DNA of 64,000 nucleotides from Humibacillus sp. DSM 29435 (GTDB lineage: Bacteria > Actinomycetota > Actinomycetes > Actinomycetales > Dermatophilaceae): positions 186,001 through 250,000 of the forward strand of contig NZ_MAST01000012.1 of the NCBI RefSeq assembly GCF_001758225.1. The letters are read 5' to 3'. Below, piece after piece: positions 58,571-64,000 of the stretch; positions within the stretch are counted from its first letter, which is position 1, and each line of letters opens with the position of its first letter. Under the pieces are notes generated by a model. It was not told where the DNA came from, did not search any database, and saw only the letters and a program-made list of their open reading frames with translations. The translations under genes were made by a program, and so were the position numbers.

Positions 58571-58619
58571 GTTCTGGTGCATGGTGGTGCGGCGGTGCTG
58601 GTGAGCCTGGTTCAGCGCC

Positions 58620-59447
58620 TCACTGGCCGACGCGGAAGCGCGCGAAGGCGGTGGCCTTCGTTCCCGCCTCCTCGAGTACCTTGCCGACGCTCTTCTTGGC
58701 GTCCTTGGCGAACGGCTGCTCGAGCAGCACGTTCTCCTTGAAGAAGCCGTTGACCCGACCCTCGATGATCCTCGGAAGGGCGGCCTCGGGCTTGCCCTCC
58801 TCCTTGGCGGTGGCCTCGGCGATGCGGCGCTCGCTCGCGACCGTCTCGGCGTCGACCTCCTCGCGGGTCAGCACCGTGGGCGTGAACGCGGCGATGTGCA
58901 TCGCCACGTCGCGGCCCACGGCCTCGTCACCGTGCACGGCGACGAGCACACCGATCTGCGCAGGCAGGTCGGGGCTGGTCTTGTGCAGGTACGACACGAC
59001 CTTCTCGCCCTCGAGGCGAGCCACCCGGCGCACCTCGATCTTCTCGCCGATGGTGGCGTTGGCCTCGTCGAGCAGCTCCTTGACGGTCTTGCCGTCTTCG
59101 AGCGTGCTCGCGAGCAGCTCGTCGACGCTCGCGGCACCGACCGCGACCGCCTGCGTGAGCACCTGGTCAGCCAGGGCGATGAACTTCTCGCCCTTGGCCA
59201 CGAAGTCGGTCTCGCAGTTGATCTCCACGAGGGTGCCGACGCCGTCGGTGGCCGAGGCCGCGACGAGCCCGTTGGAGGCCGAGCGGTCGCCGCGCTTGGC
59301 CACGCCCTTCTGGCCCTTGATGCGCAGGATCTCGATGGCCTTGACTCGGTCGCCGTCGGCCTCGTCGAGGGCCTTCTTGACGTCCATCATGCCGGCGCCG
59401 GTGTCTGCGCGCAGTGCCTTGATGTCAGCGGCGGTGTAGTTCGCCAT
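58620..59447 (-). CDS. tsf: Elongation factor Ts
   Basis: EF-Ts exchanges GDP on EF-Tu. The 275-residue protein has the N-terminal UBA-like part (YTAADIKALRADTGAGMMDVKKALDEADGD), the conserved NCETDFVAKGE, and the C-terminal dimer and coiled-coil part ending FARFRVGQ. The ATG at 59447 is chosen by homology; longer in-frame starts lie inside rpsB. It follows rpsB by 40 bases. A hairpin 50 bases after the stop likely ends the transcript. Confidence 0.98.
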   Translation of the reverse strand: MANYTAADIKALRADTGAGMMDVKKALDEADGDRVKAIEILRIKGQKGVAKRGDRSASNGLVAASATDGVGTLVEINCETDFVAKGEKFIALADQVLTQAVAVGAASVDELLASTLEDGKTVKELLDEANATIGEKIEVRRVARLEGEKVVSYLHKTSPDLPAQIGVLVAVHGDEAVGRDVAMHIAAFTPTVLTREEVDAETVASERRIAEATAKEEGKPEAALPRIIEGRVNGFFKENVLLEQPFAKDAKKSVGKVLEEAGTKATAFARFRVGQ

Positions 59448-59487
59448 ACTCTCTATCGCTCTTTTCGTTCGATGTGAGTGGTGGGGC

Positions 59488-60504
59488 TCAGGCCTGTTCG
59501 GTGACCGCAGCAGGAGCCTCGGTGGCCTCCGGGGCCGCCTCGGGAGCCTCGGTGACCGCAGCAGGAGCCTCGGTGGACTCGGGAGCCTCGGTGGTCTCGG
59601 CCGGCTGGTCGATCGCGATCTCGGCGGCGACCTCGGGGGTCGGCGTCTCGACGGGAGCCTCGGCGGCAGCGGCGTCCGCCTCGGCCGGGGCCTCGGCGGC
59701 AGGCGCCTCGGCGGTCTCGACCGTGGCCGCGGGGGCGTCCGCGTCGGCGTAGAGCTCACGCTCCCACTCGGCGAGGGGCTCCTCAGCGGTTGCCTCGGCA
59801 CCCGACTTGCCCGACGAGCGCTGCATGATGCCCTCAGCGACGGCGTCGGCGACCACGCGGGTCAGCAGGGCGACCGAACGGATCGCGTCGTCGTTGCCCG
59901 GGATCTTGTAGTCGACCTCGTCGGGGTCGCAGTTGGTGTCGAGGATCGCGATGACCGGCAGTCCGAGCTTGCGCGCCTCGTCGACCGCGAGGTGCTCCTT
60001 CTTGGTGTCGACGATCCAGACGGCCGAGGGGACCTTGGCCATCGTGCGGATGCCGCCGAGGGTCTTCTGGAGCTTGATCATCTCGCGCTTGAAGATGAGC
60101 ATCTCCTTCTTCGTGAAGCCGGAGCCGGCCACATCGTCGAAGTCGAGCTCTTCGAGCTCCTTCAGGCGCGTCAGGCGCTTGGAGATCGTCTGGAAGTTGG
60201 TGAGCATGCCACCGAGCCAACGGTGGTTGACGTACGGCATGCCGACGCGGGTCGCCTGCTCGGCGATCGGCTCCTGGGCCTGCTTCTTGGTGCCGACGAA
60301 AAGGATGGTGCCGCCGTGGGCGACGGTCTCCTTGACGAACTCGTAGGCGTTGTTGATGTAGGTCAACGACTGCTGCAGGTCGATGATGTAGATGCCGTTG
60401 CGCTCGGTCATGATGAAGCGCTTCATCTTGGGGTTCCAGCGACGGGTCTGGTGCCCGAAGTGGACGCCGCTCTCGAGGAGCTGGCGCATGGTGACTACGG
60501 CCAT
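59488..60504 (-). CDS. rpsB: 30S ribosomal protein S2
   Basis: S2 is a late-binding protein of the small subunit. The 338-residue protein has the normal S2 core up to about residue 235 ([34 protein letters not shown], and [22 protein letters not shown]). An unusually long C-terminal tail of about 100 residues made of Ala, Glu, Pro and Thr follows. The tail is encoded by degenerate repeats, including an exact 28-base direct repeat. Acidic S2 extensions are known in actinobacteria, but this one is long. It is followed by tsf in the usual operon. Confidence 0.98.
   Translation of the reverse strand: MAVVTMRQLLESGVHFGHQTRRWNPKMKRFIMTERNGIYIIDLQQSLTYINNAYEFVKETVAHGGTILFVGTKKQAQEPIAEQATRVGMPYVNHRWLGGMLTNFQTISKRLTRLKELEELDFDDVAGSGFTKKEMLIFKREMIKLQKTLGGIRTMAKVPSAVWIVDTKKEHLAVDEARKLGLPVIAILDTNCDPDEVDYKIPGNDDAIRSVALLTRVVADAVAEGIMQRSSGKSGAEATAEEPLAEWERELYADADAPAATVETAEAPAAEAPAEADAAAAEAPVETPTPEVAAEIAIDQPAETTEAPESTEAPAAVTEAPEAAPEATEAPAAVTEQA
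59498..59576. repeat. 28-base direct repeat in the rpsB tail
   Basis: Positions 59498-59525 and 59549-59576 are identical over 28 bases, 51 bases apart. They encode the repeated Thr-Glu-Ala-Pro-Ala-Ala-Val-Thr-Glu of the S2 tail. The 51-base period keeps the frame. Confidence 0.9.
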
Positions 60505-60783
60505 GCCGTGTTCTCCCTTGGGTAGGTTGTTGTCAGTTGTCAGCGCGGCAGTGGCCCCGCTCCTGGCGCCTGACGCACCCCGCCCGGGCCTCGCGCGACG
60601 CGAGGACCAGGACTGCCGTGGTGCGTCCCGACCGGTGCCAGGTGAGACCGGAGTCAGACCTGGCGTTGATCAGCAGAAGACGCGCGAATTTGGTCTCGAG
60701 CGACAAGCACTCGTGACCGCCTCTCATCGTACGGCCAGACCCGGGTTACGGAGAAATCGTCAGGACCGGCCACAATGACCACC
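60505..60783. other. Intergenic region between rpsB and the DUF6541-like gene
   Basis: This 279-base spacer is the longest in the window. It should hold the rpsB-tsf promoter; TACGAT near 60727-60732 on the minus strand is a possible -10, giving a leader of about 220 bases. S2 leaders can be autoregulated in other bacteria, but I see no clear structure here. CACAAT at 60771-60776 (plus) is the likely -10 of the DUF6541-like gene. No small open reading frame is convincing. Confidence 0.4.
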
Positions 60784-62727
60784 ATGCCGACCGAGTCGAC
60801 CACGTGGGTGGGGATGCTGCCCGCTTTCGTCGTGCTGACGGTGGTGGCCTTCCTGCCCGGCTGGCTCGTGGTGCGGGCCCTCGGCTCGCGCGGCCTCGAG
60901 GCCCTGGCGGTCTCCCCCGCCGTCTCGGCGGGGCTCATCGCCACCGCCGCGACGGTGGTGCAACGGTTCGGGGTGCGTTGGGGGTGGCTACCGCTGCTGT
61001 TGTCGACGGCCCTTGTGGCGGGGGCCGCGTACGTGCTCTCGATCGGCATCAGTCGGCTCGTGGAACGGCGCACCGGTCGCGCCCGCGCCCGCCTCGAGCA
61101 CTCCCGGCGCCTGTTCGGCCGGCCGCGGCCCGACGCGGTCGTCGCCATCGCCATCGGTGTCGTCATCGCCCTGGTGACGATCGTGCCCACCCTCGGGAGC
61201 CCTGAAGAGCTGGTCGACTCGCCGGATGCGGTCTACCACCTCGACCGCATCCGTCTCTTTCTCGACACCGGCAACTTCTCGATCGCCAACAACACCTTCT
61301 ATCCCAACGGGTTCCACGCCTGGGTCGCCACCGGCCTGCAGTCCGGGCTCGCCGACGTGCTGCCCGGCACCAACGTCGCGACGATCGTTCTGGCCGCCGT
61401 CGTCTGGCCGGTCGGCTGTGTCGCGCTGGTGCGGCACGCCCTCGGCACCTCCCGACTGGTGACCTACGCCGCGGGGTTCTCCTCCGCAGCCCTGGTCGCG
61501 TTCCCGACCCTGCTGCTCGGCTGGGGGGTGCTGTGGCCGAACCTCATGGGCACGGCACTGACTCCGGGCGTGCTCGCGCTCATGCTGCAGGCGGCGCGCT
61601 CCAGGCAGGTGGGTCAGTGGTTGGGCTTCGCCGCGAGCCTGCCCGGACTCGCGCTGGTGCAACCGAACGCGTTCGTCGCGATCGGGGTGTTCGCCCTCGC
61701 CTGGCTCGGGGCGGCGAGGCTGCGAGCGGGGGTACTGCGGCACGCCAGCTGGCGCCGGGTCGGGCTCGACCTCAGCCTCGTGACGGTGGTGCTGGCGGTG
61801 GGTCTCTACGTCGCCCCGGCCATCTCGGCCCGCCTCGCCTCGACGCAGTCGTACGTGTGGAAGGACCGGGTCAGCGTGTGGACGGCGCTCGTCGAGGTCA
61901 TCGGCGGGCAGCTGCTGACCGGCAGCGTGCTGTGGGGGCCGGTCATCCTGCTGCCGGTCGGCATCTTCTGGATCGTGCGGCGGGCCCGGGCCGCGATCCC
62001 CGTTCTGGCCATGTGGCTGGCCGCCGTCGTGCTCTACCTCATCGCCGCGTCGTCCACGGCGTCGTGGACCTCGCTCATCACGGGCTACTGGTACAACGAC
62101 AAGGTGCGGCTGGCCTCGCTGGCGGCCGTTCCCGGCGTCGTCATCGTGGCCGCGGCCGCGCCGGCGATCCGTTCGGCCATCGGCCCCGTGCTGCGCCGGC
62201 TCCCTCCGCCGGGTCGGAAGCCGCCGGCGGCGGGGGTGGTGGCCTTGCTCGTCATCCCGCTGCTCACCATCGGGTGGGGCTACGGCGTACGCCACGACAC
62301 GCTGGTCGGCTTCTACCGCCCTGCCGACCCCACGCACGTGATCCTCAGCGAGCAGGGGCAGCGTGACCTGGCCGCCTTGGCCGCGCTCATTCCGCCCGGT
62401 GAGGGCGTGGTCGGCCGGCCCGAGAACGGCTCACCCCTGATGTTCGCGCTGTTCGGCACCGACACCCTCTACCGGTCGATCCCGATCCCGACCACGGGCG
62501 ACGAGATTCTCATCGGCACCGGCTTCGACCGGCTGAGCACCCGCCCCGACGTGTGCGCGGCCCTGGCGCGTCACCACATCACGTGGGCCATCGACTCCAC
62601 CCACGTCTACTGGCTCGACCGGCCCGAGCGGTCGTCAGGGTTGTTCGACCTCGCGAACGTCGACGGGGTCAAGGCGGTCAAGACCGTCGGCGCCTACACG
62701 CTGTTCAGGATCACCGGCTGCCCCTGA
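60784..62727 (+). CDS. DUF6541-like polytopic membrane protein
   Basis: The 647-residue protein has about eleven to thirteen membrane spans and ends with a soluble domain of about 130 residues. The segment SPDAVYHLDRIRLFLDTGNFS ... NTFYPNGFHAW in the first large outer loop is typical of the DUF6541 family, and the layout resembles GT-C glycosyltransferases of the cell envelope. No activity is proven. I prefer the ATG at 60784 because CACAAT lies 7 bases upstream; the ATG at 60775 overlaps that hexamer. It is divergent from rpsB and followed by the aminotransferase gene. Confidence 0.75.
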   Translation: MPTESTTWVGMLPAFVVLTVVAFLPGWLVVRALGSRGLEALAVSPAVSAGLIATAATVVQRFGVRWGWLPLLLSTALVAGAAYVLSIGISRLVERRTGRARARLEHSRRLFGRPRPDAVVAIAIGVVIALVTIVPTLGSPEELVDSPDAVYHLDRIRLFLDTGNFSIANNTFYPNGFHAWVATGLQSGLADVLPGTNVATIVLAAVVWPVGCVALVRHALGTSRLVTYAAGFSSAALVAFPTLLLGWGVLWPNLMGTALTPGVLALMLQAARSRQVGQWLGFAASLPGLALVQPNAFVAIGVFALAWLGAARLRAGVLRHASWRRVGLDLSLVTVVLAVGLYVAPAISARLASTQSYVWKDRVSVWTALVEVIGGQLLTGSVLWGPVILLPVGIFWIVRRARAAIPVLAMWLAAVVLYLIAASSTASWTSLITGYWYNDKVRLASLAAVPGVVIVAAAAPAIRSAIGPVLRRLPPPGRKPPAAGVVALLVIPLLTIGWGYGVRHDTLVGFYRPADPTHVILSEQGQRDLAALAALIPPGEGVVGRPENGSPLMFALFGTDTLYRSIPIPTTGDEILIGTGFDRLSTRPDVCAALARHHITWAIDSTHVYWLDRPERSSGLFDLANVDGVKAVKTVGAYTLFRITGCP

Positions 62728-62761
62728 CCCGTGGCTGCGCCGGCTGGCTAGTCTCGATGCC

Positions 62762-63931
62762 ATGAGCTCGCCGCTGATCACCCGCATGCAGCCGTTCGGC
62801 ACGACGATCTTCGCGGAGATGTCGGCGCTCGCCGGTCGCACCGGCGCGATCAACCTCGGGCAGGGTTTTCCCGACACCGACGGCCCGCAGGAGATGCTGG
62901 ATGCCGCCAAGGCCGCGATCGACGGCGGTCGCAACCAGTACCCGCCCGGCGCCGGCGTTCCCGAGCTGCTCGAGGCCATCGCGGCGCACCAGGAGCGCTT
63001 CTACGGCATCCGGCTCGACCCGGCATCCCAGGTGCTCGTGACCTGCGGCGCCACGGAGGCGATCGCCTCCGTGGTGCTCGCCCTCTGCGAACCCGGCGAC
63101 CAGGTGGTCACCTTCGAGCCCTACTACGACTCGTACGCGGCCACCATCGCCCTCGCCGGAGCGACCCGACGCACCTCGGTGCTTCGCTTTCCCGACTTCG
63201 CGGTCGACGAGGCCTCTCTCCGGGCCGCCTTCTCGGCTCGCACCCGGCTCGTGCTGCTCAACACCCCACACAACCCGACCGGCAAGGTCTTCACTCGCGA
63301 CGAGCTCGAGCTGGTGGCCTCGCTGGCCCGCGAGCACGACGCTTGGGTCGTCACCGACGAGGTCTACGAACACCTGCTCTTCGACGGCGCACGACACATT
63401 CCCGTCGCCACCCTGCCCGACATGGCGGGTCGCACCATCACGATCAGCTCGGCCGGCAAGACGTTCTCGGCCACGGGGTGGAAGGTCGGCTGGCTGACGG
63501 GCCCGCAGGAGGCGGTCGCCGCGGCCCGCACCGTCAAGCAGTTCCTCACCTTCGTGGCCTCGGGGCCTTTCCAACCCGCTGCGGCCGTCGCGCTGGGCCT
63601 CGATGACGCGTTCTACGAGGGGCTGCAGAGCTCGATGCAGCGAAAGCGCGACCTGCTCTGCACCGCGCTCCAGGGCCTCGGTCTGCAGGTCTCGCGCCCG
63701 CAGGGCACCTACTTCGTCGTCGCGGATGCCGCCCCGCTCGGCGCCGTCGACGGGCTCGAGTTCGCCCGCCGCCTGCCCGAGATCGCCGGGGTGGTGGGGG
63801 TGCCGGTGTCGGTCTTCCACGACGACGCCGACGCGGCGCGCACCCTCATCCGGTTCGCCTTCTGCAAGAAGGACGAGGTGCTGCAGGAGGCGAGCCGCCG
63901 CCTCGCAGCGGCGGGGACGCACGCCGGCTGA
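62762..63931 (+). CDS. Class I/II aminotransferase (DapC/kynurenine aminotransferase-like)
   Basis: The 389-residue PLP enzyme has INLGQGFPDTDGP and GRNQYPPGAGVPELLEAIA near the start. LNTPHNPTGKVF, VVTDEVYEHLLFDG and the PLP lysine K233 in ISSAGKTFSATGWKVGW follow, and the conserved Arg lies in IRFAFCK near the end. Relatives act as N-succinyldiaminopimelate aminotransferase or as methionine/kynurenine aminotransferases, so the substrate is not fixed. TAGTCT at 62749-62754 lies 7 bases before the ATG, indicating its own leaderless promoter although it follows the DUF6541-like gene by 34 bases. Confidence 0.9.
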   Translation: MSSPLITRMQPFGTTIFAEMSALAGRTGAINLGQGFPDTDGPQEMLDAAKAAIDGGRNQYPPGAGVPELLEAIAAHQERFYGIRLDPASQVLVTCGATEAIASVVLALCEPGDQVVTFEPYYDSYAATIALAGATRRTSVLRFPDFAVDEASLRAAFSARTRLVLLNTPHNPTGKVFTRDELELVASLAREHDAWVVTDEVYEHLLFDGARHIPVATLPDMAGRTITISSAGKTFSATGWKVGWLTGPQEAVAAARTVKQFLTFVASGPFQPAAAVALGLDDAFYEGLQSSMQRKRDLLCTALQGLGLQVSRPQGTYFVVADAAPLGAVDGLEFARRLPEIAGVVGVPVSVFHDDADAARTLIRFAFCKKDEVLQEASRRLAAAGTHAG

Positions 63932-63940
63932 ACAGGTCGA

Positions 63941-63995
63941 GCTCAGCTCAGCTCAGTTCCGTTCAGTTCAGTTCAGTTCAGTTCAGTTCAGTTCA
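63941..63995. repeat. Pentanucleotide tandem repeat array
   Basis: Three copies of gctca, one gttcc and seven exact copies of gttca follow each other directly, eleven units in 55 bases. It lies 10 bases after the stop of the aminotransferase gene and ends close to the window edge. It lies outside any gene that can be seen in the window. Confidence 0.95.
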
Positions 63996-64000
63996 AGGGC

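Noticed and set aside
63941-63995. CRISPR array
   Set aside because: The units are 5 bases long and directly adjacent without spacers, and no cas gene is in the window.

Overview
The window is a contiguous stretch of chromosome from a high-GC Gram-positive bacterium (Actinomycetota). The evidence is the strong G/C third-position bias, GTG and TTG starts, TANNNT-type -10 elements a few bases upstream of start codons, and the backbone gene order. Read on the minus strand from right to left, the backbone is rpsB-tsf ... pyrH-frr-cdsA-rlmN ... dxr-rseP-ispG ... proS ... rimP-nusA-ylxR-infB ... rbfA-truB-ribF. This is the order known from mycobacteria and other actinobacteria. A member of the Micrococcales, perhaps near Intrasporangiaceae, is plausible, but that placement is inference. 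I see no rRNA, tRNA, CRISPR array, IS element or prophage, and no gene-free stretch longer than about 280 bases.

Layout. 1-8335 (minus): ribosome and translation block (ribF end, truB, rbfA, infB, ylxR, nusA, rimP), with a divergent Nramp-type transporter inserted between infB and rbfA. 8498-12500 (plus): a Tat/lipoprotein ferritin-like protein, a kinase of the streptomycin 6-kinase family, and a DUF255 thioredoxin-fold protein. 12555-16114 (minus): a methyltransferase, then a three-gene flavin electron-transfer operon (ferric-reductase-like membrane protein, FMN-binding protein, ApbE). 16199-23842: GH13 enzyme, TSUP exporter, HAD hydrolase, proS, DUF4184 protein, two GNAT proteins and a DoxX protein. 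23872-29831: a phosphopantetheinyl transferase, an M1 metallopeptidase and a 1309-residue Pls/PosA-type amino-acid polymer synthetase. 30007-34841: ABM monooxygenase, uridine-kinase-like protein and the ispG-rseP-dxr cluster.

34877-38199: a DUF222/HNH nuclease gene with an SOS-box-like operator on its start codon, a PNPOx-like flavoprotein, and a secreted RNase Sa-type ribonuclease with an overlapping barstar gene. 38255-47428: a complete-looking putrescine uptake and catabolism locus, with ALDH-potD-potA-potB-potC-gabD on minus and an Lrp regulator plus a class III aminotransferase on plus. 47574-63931: LOG-like protein, propionyl-CoA synthetase, rlmN-cdsA-frr-pyrH, a two-component system whose kinase is fused to a multi-membrane-span DUF4173-like domain, a DUF1648 protein, tsf-rpsB, a DUF6541-like membrane protein and a class I/II aminotransferase.

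Most interesting points. First, the Pls-like synthetase: its adenylation-domain residues read DAESIGTVVK by manual alignment to GrsA. That is one residue from the lysine code I recall for bacitracin synthetase, and the gene sits beside its probable activating enzyme and a possible polymer-degrading peptidase. Second, many first genes carry a -10 hexamer 6-7 bases upstream of the start codon, which implies leaderless mRNAs; two divergent gene pairs have start codons only 29 and 35 bases apart. Third, there are a ribonuclease/inhibitor pair, a flavinylation operon, and tandem repeats that triplicate the stop-codon segment of two genes.
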